A DNA stretch of 12,172 nucleotides. Origin: Oscillibacter sp. Lineage in GTDB: Bacteria > Bacillota > Clostridia > Oscillospirales > Oscillospiraceae. The notes beneath the pieces were generated by a model. That model made no database searches. It saw only the letters and a list, made by a program, of their open reading frames with translations, and was not told the origin of the DNA. Location of the stretch: positions 1 to 12,172 of the forward strand of contig DPGF01000112.1 of assembly GCA_003522105.1 (NCBI GenBank), read 5' to 3'. The stretch's first letter is position 1. Each line of letters opens with the position of its first letter. Shown here one piece after another: positions 1 through 8,140 of the stretch. The translations under genes were made by a program, and so were the position numbers.

Positions 1-750
1 GTCTGCGGCATCGCGGGCATTGCGGCCTATGAGCTGCTGCACACGGCGGGAGAGAACGTCCCGGCGAATTTCTACTTTGGACTTGTCACGACGGTCGTCA
101 TGCAGGAGATATGGCTCTATTTGGAAAAGGCGAGCGGCGTACACACTCTCCCGATTTCGACTGTTACGATTTTCCGCTGGATCCTTGTGATGATGGCGTT
201 CCTCTTCGCGGTCGTCTCTTACGGAAAGGAAAAACCGTTCACGTTCCACGATGTGGCGGTGTCCATCGTCGGCGGCATCGTGTTCCCGGCGATGTACAGC
301 TGCATTTTCCTGCTGCGCATGGACGAAAACTATGGCAAGCTCTATGTGCTCGCGCCGTTCTGTGTCGCCTTTGTGGGCGATGCGCTGTCGATGTACTTTG
401 GCATGTGGTTCGGCAAGCGCAAGATGGCGCCGCATGTCAGCCCGCACAAGACCTGGGCAGGCGCGATCGGCGGGCCCATCGGCAGCGCGCTTGCGCTGGT
501 GCTGCTCGGCCTTGTCGGGCAGAAATTGCTCGGCTATGCCCCCAATTACCTCATGCTGATCCTCGTGGGCGTGGTGGCGAATATCTTCGGCCAGCTCGGT
601 GACCTTTCGATGTCACTCATCAAGCGCGAGGCGGGGATCAAGGATTACAGCCACCTTTTCCTGACGCACGGCGGTATGCTCGACCGTTTTGACTCCAGCA
701 TGTTCATCGCGCCTATTGTGTGGTTTGCGGTCAGCGGAGGCTTACTATGA
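1..750 (+). CDS. cdsA: Phosphatidate cytidylyltransferase (CDP-diacylglycerol synthase), 5' end missing
   Basis: Integral membrane enzyme that makes CDP-diacylglycerol from phosphatidic acid and CTP, the branch point for phospholipid head groups. The frame is open from base 1, so the N-terminus lies outside the window; 249 residues are visible and family members are about 270-285. Several hydrophobic spans are present. The C-terminal signature is clear: GDLSMSLIKR (from residue 200), KD (214-215), HGG (223-225) and DRFD (228-231), so the charged catalytic and metal-binding residues are intact. A second conserved block, VGDALSMYFG to VSPHKTW, surrounds Asp127. Two places differ from the usual family sequence: GDTGAY-type is GDALSMY, and the residues before HGG are FLT where IPG is typical. 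The stop codon overlaps the dxr start (ATGA), so the genes are probably translationally coupled. Identification is secure. Confidence 0.95.
   Translation, partial: VCGIAGIAAYELLHTAGENVPANFYFGLVTTVVMQEIWLYLEKASGVHTLPISTVTIFRWILVMMAFLFAVVSYGKEKPFTFHDVAVSIVGGIVFPAMYSCIFLLRMDENYGKLYVLAPFCVAFVGDALSMYFGMWFGKRKMAPHVSPHKTWAGAIGGPIGSALALVLLGLVGQKLLGYAPNYLMLILVGVVANIFGQLGDLSMSLIKREAGIKDYSHLFLTHGGMLDRFDSSMFIAPIVWFAVSGGLL
736..740 (+). promoter_or_regulatory. Ribosome binding site of dxr, inside the end of cdsA
   Basis: GGAGG lies 6 bases before the ATG at 747 and fixes that start. The alternative GTG at 720 in the same frame has no such site and would add nine residues ahead of the conserved MTRSIALLGSTGSIG N-terminus. 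Confidence 0.8.
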
Positions 751-1895
751 CAAGGAGTATCGCTTTACTCGGTTCCACCGGCTCCATCGGCCGCCAGACG
801 CTTGAGGTGGCGCGCGAGCTGGGGCTTTCCGTCGCCGCATTGACGGCGAACAGAAGTGTTGATCTCATCGAACAGCAGGCGCGGGAATTCTCCCCGCGTC
901 TTGCCGTGCTTTATGACGAAGATGCGGCGCGGGAGCTTCGCGTGCGCCTTTCGGATACGAAGATCCAAGTCCTCTCCGGCATGGAGGGGCTTTTGGCCGC
1001 TGCCACGGCGGAGGACGCCGACACGGTCGTGACCGCCGTGATGGGCATGATCGGCTTAAAGCCGACGCTTGCTGCCATCGAGAAGAAAAAGCGCATCGCG
1101 CTTGCCAACAAAGAAACGCTCGTCTGCGCGGGTGAGCTTGTGGTGGACGCGGCGGAAAAATACGGCGCGGAGATCGTGCCCGTCGACAGCGAGCACAGCG
1201 CGATCTTTCAGTGCTTGCAGGGCTGCCGCGACCGCGGCGAGATCAAGCGCTTGATCCTGACCTGCTCGGGCGGGCCGTTCTACGGTTTGAGCGCACGGGA
1301 ACTCGCGACAAAAACGAAGGCGGACGCGCTCCGACACCCCAACTGGACGATGGGCGCGAAGATCACCATCGACTCGGCGACGCTCATGAACAAAGGCCTT
1401 GAGATCATTGAGGCCATGCGCCTTTACCGCCTGCCGCTTTCTCAGGTCGATGCGGTCATTCACCGCCAGAGCATTGTGCATTCGCTCGTGGAGTTCCACG
1501 ACGGGGCGATGCTCGCCCAGCTTGGGACGCCGGATATGAAGCTGCCCATCCGCTACGCGATGACCTATCCGATGCGGGCCGTTTCGCCCGCCGAACCGCT
1601 TGATCTCCTCAAATGTCCGCCGCTTACCTTTGCCGATCCCGATGAAGAGGTTTTCCGCTGCCTGAAGATCGCAAGACAGTGCGCTTCCGCCGGTAATGTC
1701 TGCTGCGCGGTAATGAACGGCGCGAACGAGGAGGCGGTCGCCGCCTTCCTGCGCGACGAGATCGGCATTTGCAAGATCCCCGACCTCATTGAAGCGGCGC
1801 TTGACGCAGTGCCGACGGTATATCAGCCGCAGCTTTCGGATATTCTGGAAGCAGACCGCCGCGCACGCGAGGTCGTGCGGGCGCGTTTGAACTGA
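747..1895 (+). CDS. dxr: 1-deoxy-D-xylulose 5-phosphate reductoisomerase
   Basis: Cytoplasmic NADPH-dependent enzyme that converts 1-deoxy-D-xylulose 5-phosphate to 2-C-methyl-D-erythritol 4-phosphate, the first committed step of the MEP isoprenoid pathway. The product has 382 residues (E. coli 398). Motifs in order: the nucleotide-binding GSTGSIG (9-15), LANKE, the metal-binding VDSEH block with Asp147 and Glu149, the SGGPF loop, NKGLE (215-219) with the third metal ligand Glu219, and HRQSIVHS followed by the LGTPDMKLPI block. All catalytic landmarks are present. The gene starts inside the cdsA stop codon and is followed after 19 bases by rseP. With ispG downstream, the operon supplies two steps of the same pathway. 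The product feeds the undecaprenyl carrier needed for the cell wall. Identification is secure. Confidence 0.98.
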   Translation: MTRSIALLGSTGSIGRQTLEVARELGLSVAALTANRSVDLIEQQAREFSPRLAVLYDEDAARELRVRLSDTKIQVLSGMEGLLAAATAEDADTVVTAVMGMIGLKPTLAAIEKKKRIALANKETLVCAGELVVDAAEKYGAEIVPVDSEHSAIFQCLQGCRDRGEIKRLILTCSGGPFYGLSARELATKTKADALRHPNWTMGAKITIDSATLMNKGLEIIEAMRLYRLPLSQVDAVIHRQSIVHSLVEFHDGAMLAQLGTPDMKLPIRYAMTYPMRAVSPAEPLDLLKCPPLTFADPDEEVFRCLKIARQCASAGNVCCAVMNGANEEAVAAFLRDEIGICKIPDLIEAALDAVPTVYQPQLSDILEADRRAREVVRARLN

Positions 1896-1914
1896 CCTTT
1901 TGATAGGAGAGACC

Positions 1915-2976
1915 ATGGTTTATATTCTTATTGCAATCCTGATTTTCGGCGTGCTCATCGCCGTGCACGAGCTTGGCCATTTTCTGGCGGCCAAGGCCTG
2001 CGGTGTGCGTGTCAACGAGTTTTCCATCGGTATGGGGCCTCAGCTCCTGCATAAGACGAAGGGGGATACCGAGTATTCCCTGCGCCTTCTGCCCATCGGC
2101 GGCTACTGCGCCATGGAGGGTGAGGACGAGGACTCCGACGATGAGCGCGCGCTGAACCGGCAGGCCTGGTGGAAGAAACTCATCATCTTTGTCGCGGGCG
2201 CATTTATGAATTTTCTGACGGGGCTTCTCATCATCGTCTGCCTCTATGCGGGCGCGCAGGGATTCTACACCTCGGAGATCATCGAACTGAATCCCGGCTT
2301 TCCGCAGCAGGGGGAGGACGGCCTGATGCCCGGTGACATCATCTACGCCATCAACGGAGAGCGCGTCTATTTGAAGAGCGACGTGTCGCTCATCATGGGG
2401 CTTAGCGACACGGGGAAAATCGACATGACGGTGCTGCGCGACGGCAAGAAGCTCGAGCGCACGCTCACAAAACAAGTCTACACCGACGAAAACGGCAAGG
2501 AGTACGAGGCCTATGGCTTTACCTATGGCGGTATCGTCAAGGCAACGCCTCTTCTGCGACTGCAATACAGTTGGTATCAGACGATGGATTATGTCCGCAT
2601 CGTGCGCATGAGCCTGCAAATGCTTTTCTCGGGCGCGGCGGGCGTGAATGACCTGAGCGGCCCGGTCGGCATTGTTTCGACCATTACGGAGGTCGGCAAG
2701 GAGACCGAGGCCGAGGCTGGTTTCGGCGCGGCGATGGAGAGCATTCTCTACTTTGCCGCGATGATCGCGGTGAACCTTGCCGTGATGAATCTGCTGCCGC
2801 TGCCCGCGCTCGACGGCGGACACGTGCTGTTCCTGCTTGTCAACGGGATCGCCGTGCTGCTGTTCAAAAGGGAGATCCCGTCCAAGTACCTGAATGTCAT
2901 CAACGGCATCGGGTTTGCGCTCCTGATGGCGCTGATGCTGTTCGTCACGTTCCATGATATCATCAAGCTCCTGTAA
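1915..2976 (+). CDS. rseP: RIP metalloprotease RseP (site-2 protease, RasP type)
   Basis: Membrane-embedded zinc protease that cuts substrate helices within the bilayer; in relatives it releases sigma factors from anti-sigma factors and clears signal-peptide remnants. The product has 353 residues. The zinc motif HELGH is at residues 18-22 in the first membrane span. A single PDZ-like domain follows (roughly residues 105-185, with GLMPGDIIYAINGE). A GPVGI block comes next, and the second active-site motif MNLLPLPALDGG carries the zinc-binding Asp300. One PDZ rather than the two of E. coli RseP (450 residues) fits the Firmicutes form (B. subtilis RasP, 422). I chose ATG 1915 because AGGAG sits at 1905-1909 just before it; an in-frame TTG at 1900 would put that site inside the gene. 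The stop codon is merged with the ispG ribosome binding site. Which substrates it cuts cannot be told from here. Confidence 0.96.
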   Translation: MVYILIAILIFGVLIAVHELGHFLAAKACGVRVNEFSIGMGPQLLHKTKGDTEYSLRLLPIGGYCAMEGEDEDSDDERALNRQAWWKKLIIFVAGAFMNFLTGLLIIVCLYAGAQGFYTSEIIELNPGFPQQGEDGLMPGDIIYAINGERVYLKSDVSLIMGLSDTGKIDMTVLRDGKKLERTLTKQVYTDENGKEYEAYGFTYGGIVKATPLLRLQYSWYQTMDYVRIVRMSLQMLFSGAAGVNDLSGPVGIVSTITEVGKETEAEAGFGAAMESILYFAAMIAVNLAVMNLLPLPALDGGHVLFLLVNGIAVLLFKREIPSKYLNVINGIGFALLMALMLFVTFHDIIKLL

Positions 2977-2982
2977 GGAGGA
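2975..2982 (+). promoter_or_regulatory. Ribosome binding site of ispG overlapping the rseP stop
   Basis: AAGGAGGA begins within the TAA stop of rseP and ends 6 bases before the ATG at 2989. It is a near-perfect Shine-Dalgarno sequence and suggests ispG is translated efficiently by ribosomes leaving rseP. Confidence 0.85.
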
Positions 2983-2988
2983 CAAATT

Positions 2989-4026
2989 ATGAGCAAGCAA
3001 ATTATCGCGGGCGGTGTCGCCATCGGCGGCGGCGCGCCGGTCACGATCCAGTCAATGTGCAATACGCACACCGAGGACGCCGAGGCCACCATCGCGCAGA
3101 TCCATGCGCTCGAGGCGGCAGGCTGCGAGATCGTGCGCGTCACCGTGCCTACCATGGAGGCCGCGCACGCGCTGAGCGAGATCAGGGAGAACATCTCCAT
3201 TCCGCTTGTTGCGGACATTCACTTTGACTATCGCCTTGCCGTGGAAGCGGCGGCACGCGGCGCGGATAAGATCCGCATCAACCCCGGCAACATCGGGGGA
3301 GAGGATCGCGTCAAGGCGGTCGTGGACGCCTGCCGGAAACACAAGGTTCCCATTCGCATCGGTGTAAATGGCGGCTCACTGGAAAAGGAGTTGCTCGCAA
3401 AATACGGCCGCGTGACGCCGGAGGCGCTTGTGGAGAGCGCGCTCGGCCATGTGCGCCTGCTTGAAAAATTTGACTTTACCGATATTTGTCTCTCGGTTAA
3501 AAGCTCCGATGTGCCGCTCAACATGGCGGCCTACCGGCTGCTGCACGAAAAGGTCGACTATCCGCTCCACCTCGGCGTGACCGAGGCGGGCACGCCCTCG
3601 ATGGGACTTTTGAAATCTGCCATCGGTATCGGCGGCCTTCTCTGCGAGGGCATCGGCGATACGATGCGTGTCTCCCTCACGGCGGACCCCGTGGAGGAGG
3701 TCTATGCCGCCAAGCGCATTTTGCAGGCCTGCGGCATCCGCCGCAGCGGCGTGAACCTCGTTTCCTGCCCGACCTGCGGCCGCACGGCGTACAACATGAT
3801 CCCCATCGCCGAGGAGCTGGAGCGTCGGCTGGCGGACTGCAAGAAGAACATCACGGTTGCTGTGATGGGCTGCATCGTCAACGGCCCGGGCGAGGCCTCG
3901 GCCGCCGATATCGGCGTGGCCGGCGGCAAGGGAGAGGGTCTGATCTTCCGAAAAGGAGAGATCCTTTACAAAGTGCCGCAGGAAAAGCTTGTGGACGCGC
4001 TGATGGAGGAGATCGACAAGCTCTGA
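2989..4026 (+). CDS. ispG: 4-hydroxy-3-methylbut-2-en-1-yl diphosphate synthase (IspG/GcpE)
   Basis: Iron-sulfur enzyme of the MEP pathway that reductively converts 2-C-methyl-D-erythritol 2,4-cyclodiphosphate to HMBPP, the step before IspH. The product has 345 residues, the usual size for the two-domain bacterial form. The N-terminal TIM barrel shows IGGGAPVTIQSM, VADIHFD and the KIRINPGNIG block. The C-terminal cluster domain has SCPTCGRT with Cys260 and Cys263, then Cys295 and Glu302 in GCIVNGPGEA, which together are the known [4Fe-4S] ligands. The cluster is oxygen-sensitive, which suits an anaerobe. The gene lies 12 bases after rseP, in the clostridial position where bacilli often carry proS. 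It is followed after 37 bases by polC. Identification is secure. Confidence 0.98.
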   Translation: MSKQIIAGGVAIGGGAPVTIQSMCNTHTEDAEATIAQIHALEAAGCEIVRVTVPTMEAAHALSEIRENISIPLVADIHFDYRLAVEAAARGADKIRINPGNIGGEDRVKAVVDACRKHKVPIRIGVNGGSLEKELLAKYGRVTPEALVESALGHVRLLEKFDFTDICLSVKSSDVPLNMAAYRLLHEKVDYPLHLGVTEAGTPSMGLLKSAIGIGGLLCEGIGDTMRVSLTADPVEEVYAAKRILQACGIRRSGVNLVSCPTCGRTAYNMIPIAEELERRLADCKKNITVAVMGCIVNGPGEASAADIGVAGGKGEGLIFRKGEILYKVPQEKLVDALMEEIDKL

Positions 4027-4063
4027 GCGCAAAAAGAGAACACTTCGAGATAAGGTTGTGACT

Positions 4064-7000
4064 ATGGCACAAAAGATTCCATTTTTTGAATTATTCACCG
4101 ACTTTTCGCCGGATTTTGACCTGCGCGTCCCGCTCAATGCCGCCGTGGTCACCAATATGGTGCTTGAGCCGGAAAAGCGCACGATGACGCTTGATATGAC
4201 CGTGCGCGCAGAGATGACCGACTCCACGCGCGAGACGGTCGAGCAGATGCTCGCGCGCAGCTATGACTTAAAGCGCGTGGACATTCACGTCAAATCCACA
4301 GCGGAGGCTTTTCCCGATATGATGAAAAACGCGGGCCGCAAGGTGAGCGGCAGCGGCAGCGTCATCATGGGACGCGAGATCGCAAAGGGGAGAGTGCTTC
4401 CCATCAGCGAGCTGACGCCCAAGGCCGGTCACGTCGTTGTCGAGGGCAAGGTCTTCAAGTTCGATTGCCACGAAACGCGCCGCGCGGGCGTGTGGACGAT
4501 GCTGCTTGAGATGACGGACTACGAGGGATCGCTCATCATCCGCCGGAGTCTTCCGGAGCGCGAGGCGGTCGAGCTGAACGGCAAGATCGCCAACGGCATG
4601 TGGCTGCGCGTCAGCGGGCGCATGGAGCTTTCCTTCGACGGCAAGGACATGCAGCTCAACCCACAGGACATCATGCAGATCGAGCACGAGGAGCGCAAGG
4701 ACACGGCGGAGGAAAAGCGCGTGGAGCTGCATCTGCACACGCGCATGTCCAACATGGACGCGCTGACCGACACGACCGCCGCCGTCAAGCGCGCGATCAA
4801 GTGGGGAATGCCCGCCATCGCCATTACCGACCACGGTGTGGCACAGAGCTTCCCGGACGCCTGGCATACCGGAGAGGGTAAAATCAAAATCCTTTACGGC
4901 TGCGAGGGATATTTTCTCAACAATATCGACGACCGCATTGCTGTACACGGAGCGCAGGACGGCGACTTTTCGAGCGAGATCTGCTGCTTCGACATTGAAA
5001 CGACCGGCCTCAAGGTCGCGAGCGACGCCATCACCGAGATCGGCGCCGTCATCTTAAAGAACGGCGAAATCGTCGAAACGTTCCAGACCTTTGTCGACCC
5101 CGAGCGCAGGCTTTCGCCCGAGATCATCGGCCTCACCGGCATCACGGACGAGATGCTGCGCGGCGCGCCGAAGCTTGCAGATGCGCTGCACGCCTTTCTC
5201 AACTTTGCGGGCGACCGTCCGCTCGCCGCGCACAACGCGGAGTTTGACATCAGCTTTATCCGTGCGGGCTGCAAAAAGTGCGGCATTCCCTTTGAGCCGA
5301 CGTATCTCGACTCGCTGATCTTCGCGCAGAACCTTCTGCCGGAGCTTTCCAAACATAAGCTTGATATCGTCGCCGATCACTTACAGCTTCCGCAGTTCAA
5401 CCATCACCGCGCCTCGGACGACGCGGTGCCCGTGGCGCAGATGCTCGTAAAGTTTTTCGCCATGCTCGAAGCGCGCGGCGTTACGCGGCTCCAGCAGATC
5501 AACGACGAGATGACGAAGCTCCGCCCACTGGGCGCGAAGCGCAACCGCTTTCCCAAGCACATCATTCTGATCGCCAAGAATAAAGTTGGCCTGAAAAATC
5601 TCTATCAACTCATCTCTGCTTCGAACCTCAAATACTTCAAGCGCGTGCCGATCATTCCGAAAAGCGAGCTCATTGCGCACCGCGAGGGCTTGATCATCGG
5701 CTCCGCCTGTGAAGCGGGCGAGCTGTTCCGCGCCATCATCGACCACAAGGACTGGAACGAGCTCAAGCGCATCGCCTCGTTTTACGATTTCCTTGAGATC
5801 CAGCCCCTGTGCAACAACCGCTTTCTGGTGCGCGACGGCACGGTGAATGACGACGAGGACCTCAAGAACTTCAACCGCACGGTCGTGAAGCTTGGCGAGG
5901 AGCTCGGCAAGCCCGTCTGCGCGACGGGCGACGTCCATTTCCTCGACCCTGAGGACGAGGTCTACCGCCACATTCTGCTTGCGTCGAAGAAATTTGCCGA
6001 CGCGAACGAGCCTGTGCCGCTCTACTTCCGAACGACCGACGAAATGCTCAATGAATTCGACTACCTCGGCAAGGAAAAGGCCTATGAGGTCGTCGTGACC
6101 AACACGCGCGCCATCGCCGAACAGGTGGAGGATATCGAGCTTCTGCCCAAGGGTAAGCTCTTCCCGCCGCGCCTTGAAAACTCCGAAGAAGACCTCAACC
6201 GCATGGTCTGGGACAAGGCACACGAGCTGTACGGCGACGAGCTGCCGCAGCTCATCGTCGACCGATTGAACATCGAGCTGGGCGGCATTCTTGGAAAGTA
6301 TGACGTTGTTTACATGTCGGCGCAGAAGCTCGTGCAGCGCTCGCTTGAGTGCGGCTATCTCGTTGGCTCGCGAGGCTCGGTCGGCTCGTCGCTCGTGGCG
6401 TATATGGCGGGCATCACCGAGGTCAACGCCCTGCCGCCGCACTATCGCTGCCCCAAATGCCGCAACGTGGAGTTCCACGGCGGCGAGTACGGCTGCGGCG
6501 CGGATATGCCCGACAAGATGTGCCCCGTCTGCGGCACGAAATACGTCAAGGACGGCTTCGATATTCCGTTTGAGACCTTTCTTGGCTACGGCGGCGGCAA
6601 GGTGCCGGATATCGACCTGAACTTCTCGGGCGAATATCAGGCGCGCGCACACGCGCACGCGGTCGAGATGTTCGGAAAGACCCAGGTGTTCCGCGCGGGC
6701 ACGATCGGTACGCTCGCGGAAAAAACGGCCTACGGCTTCGTCAAAAAATACGTCGAGGAAAACGGCATCGCCGCGGGCAATGCCGAGATCGACCGCCTGA
6801 CGGCGGGCTGCGTCGGCGTGCGCCGCACGACGGGTCAGCACCCCGGCGGCCTCGTCGTCGTGCCGGACGATCTGGATATCGAAGATTTCTGCCCCGTCCA
6901 GCACCCTGCGGACGACCCCGACAGCGACACGATCACCACGCATTTCGAATATCACTGCATGGAGGACAACCTCTTAAAGCTCGATATGCTCGGCCACGAT

Positions 7001-8044
7001 GACCCGACGATGATCCGCATGCTCGAAAATCTGACGGGCGTCAACGCCCGCCAGATCCCGCTCGACGACGCGGACACCATGTCGATCTTCATCTCGTCCA
7101 AAGTCCTCGGCTACGAAAACGACGAGGTGCTCGGCCCCACGGGCGCTGTTGCCATTCCGGAGTTCAACACGCGCTTCACGCGCCAGATGCTTGTGGACAC
7201 CCAGCCGAAGGATTTTAATACCCTCCTGCGCCTCTCCGGTTTCTCCCACGGCACGGACGTGTGGCTCGGCAACGCGAAGGATCTGATCATCAGCGGCACG
7301 GCGAGCGTTCTGGAGACCGTCGGCTGCCGTGACGACATTATGCTCTACCTTATTTCGATGGGGCTTGACCCGAAGATGAGCTTCAAGACCATGGAAGCCG
7401 TCCGAAAGGGCAAGGTCAAAGCCGGCAAGGCAGGGGACTGGCCGATGTGGGTCGAGGAAATGCGCAAGCACGACGTGCCGGAGTGGTACATCGAGTCGCT
7501 TGCCAAGATCGGCTACCTCTTCCCGAAGGCGCACGCGGTCGCCTACGTCATGATGGCATTCCGCATCGCGTGGTTCAAGGTGCATGAGCCGCTCGCGTTC
7601 TATGCGACCTTCTTCTCCATCCGCGCCAAGGCGTTTGACGCCGCCGAGTGCTGCAAGGATGCCGACGCGCTGCGCCGCCGCATCCGCGAGATCGAAAACA
7701 ACAAGGACGCCACCGCCGTTGAGCAGGATCTGATGACGACGCTTGAAGTCTGCTACGAGTTCTGCCTGCGTGGTTTCCATTTTGAGCCCATCGACATTTA
7801 CCGCAGCGATGCGACAAAGTTCATCGTCACGGAAAACGGCCTTCTTCCGCCGTTCACGTCCGTGCGCGGACTCGGCGAGACCGCCGCGCTTGATACAGTC
7901 GAGAAGCGAAAGGGAAAGACCTTTACATCGGTTGAAGAGTTTTCCATGTGCTGCAACAAGCTTTCGCAGACGCACATCGACCAGCTGCGCGCCCTCGGCG
8001 CGTTCGCGGGGCTGCCGGAAACGAGCCAGCTGACACTGTTCTGA
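4064..8044 (+). CDS. polC: DNA polymerase III alpha subunit, Gram-positive PolC type
   Basis: Replicative C-family polymerase of Firmicutes with built-in proofreading. The product has 1326 residues against 1437 in B. subtilis. Domains in order: a short N-terminal region (1-about 100); an OB fold (about 105-210); a PHP domain beginning HLHT (223-226), with Asp256, His257 and Glu281; an inserted DEDD 3'-5' exonuclease with DIE (310-312), AHNAEFD and HHRASDD (447-453); the rest of the PHP domain, with GDVH (622-625); the palm with GSRGSVGSS, a four-cysteine zinc site (796, 799, 820, 823) and the catalytic PDIDLNF with Asp849 and Asp851; then the fingers around FPKAHAVAYVMMAFR. The last five residues, QLTLF, form a sliding-clamp-binding motif like the C-terminus of B. 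subtilis PolC. ATG 4064 has a modest AAGG at 4052-4055; a GTG at 4058 is too close to it. The gene is the last in the operon. Confidence 0.97.
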   Translation: MAQKIPFFELFTDFSPDFDLRVPLNAAVVTNMVLEPEKRTMTLDMTVRAEMTDSTRETVEQMLARSYDLKRVDIHVKSTAEAFPDMMKNAGRKVSGSGSVIMGREIAKGRVLPISELTPKAGHVVVEGKVFKFDCHETRRAGVWTMLLEMTDYEGSLIIRRSLPEREAVELNGKIANGMWLRVSGRMELSFDGKDMQLNPQDIMQIEHEERKDTAEEKRVELHLHTRMSNMDALTDTTAAVKRAIKWGMPAIAITDHGVAQSFPDAWHTGEGKIKILYGCEGYFLNNIDDRIAVHGAQDGDFSSEICCFDIETTGLKVASDAITEIGAVILKNGEIVETFQTFVDPERRLSPEIIGLTGITDEMLRGAPKLADALHAFLNFAGDRPLAAHNAEFDISFIRAGCKKCGIPFEPTYLDSLIFAQNLLPELSKHKLDIVADHLQLPQFNHHRASDDAVPVAQMLVKFFAMLEARGVTRLQQINDEMTKLRPLGAKRNRFPKHIILIAKNKVGLKNLYQLISASNLKYFKRVPIIPKSELIAHREGLIIGSACEAGELFRAIIDHKDWNELKRIASFYDFLEIQPLCNNRFLVRDGTVNDDEDLKNFNRTVVKLGEELGKPVCATGDVHFLDPEDEVYRHILLASKKFADANEPVPLYFRTTDEMLNEFDYLGKEKAYEVVVTNTRAIAEQVEDIELLPKGKLFPPRLENSEEDLNRMVWDKAHELYGDELPQLIVDRLNIELGGILGKYDVVYMSAQKLVQRSLECGYLVGSRGSVGSSLVAYMAGITEVNALPPHYRCPKCRNVEFHGGEYGCGADMPDKMCPVCGTKYVKDGFDIPFETFLGYGGGKVPDIDLNFSGEYQARAHAHAVEMFGKTQVFRAGTIGTLAEKTAYGFVKKYVEENGIAAGNAEIDRLTAGCVGVRRTTGQHPGGLVVVPDDLDIEDFCPVQHPADDPDSDTITTHFEYHCMEDNLLKLDMLGHDDPTMIRMLENLTGVNARQIPLDDADTMSIFISSKVLGYENDEVLGPTGAVAIPEFNTRFTRQMLVDTQPKDFNTLLRLSGFSHGTDVWLGNAKDLIISGTASVLETVGCRDDIMLYLISMGLDPKMSFKTMEAVRKGKVKAGKAGDWPMWVEEMRKHDVPEWYIESLAKIGYLFPKAHAVAYVMMAFRIAWFKVHEPLAFYATFFSIRAKAFDAAECCKDADALRRRIREIENNKDATAVEQDLMTTLEVCYEFCLRGFHFEPIDIYRSDATKFIVTENGLLPPFTSVRGLGETAALDTVEKRKGKTFTSVEEFSMCCNKLSQTHIDQLRALGAFAGLPETSQLTLF

Positions 8045-8072
8045 TGTATCGTCCGGCAATGAAACCAATATG

Positions 8073-8112
8073 AAAAGGGGACATTCTCTCGCATGAGAGA
8101 ATGTCCCCTTTT
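8073..8112. terminator. Bidirectional intrinsic terminator between convergent genes
   Basis: A perfect 18-bp inverted repeat (8073-8090 with 8095-8112) closes a four-base GCAT loop. It is bounded by A's on the left and by a T-run (8109-8113) on the right, so either transcript ends in a hairpin with U's. It lies 28 bases after the polC stop and 28 bases after the stop of the opposing regulator gene, so it can serve both. Stem length and perfection make this a confident call. Confidence 0.93.
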
Positions 8113-8140
8113 TGTTGATTCCTGGTTCGGCTGCGCTTGC

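Noticed and set aside
1900..1914. Upstream TTG start for rseP
   Set aside because: It would place the AGGAG ribosome binding site inside the gene. The ATG at 1915 is correctly spaced from it and begins the first hydrophobic span.
1786..3000. Long open frame (404 codons) on the - strand opposite dxr and rseP
   Set aside because: Complete overlap with two secure genes, low-complexity composition and no known domain; a shadow of the + strand genes.
4058..4066. Upstream GTG start for polC
   Set aside because: It leaves only 2 bases after the AAGG site, whereas the ATG at 4064 has 8. The two extra residues add nothing conserved.
5381..6955. Long open frame (524 codons) on the - strand opposite polC
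   Set aside because: It lies wholly opposite conserved polC exonuclease and palm coding sequence. Its translation is rich in R, A, D, V and H with no recognisable motif, as expected from GC-rich codon bias. No ribosome binding site supports it.
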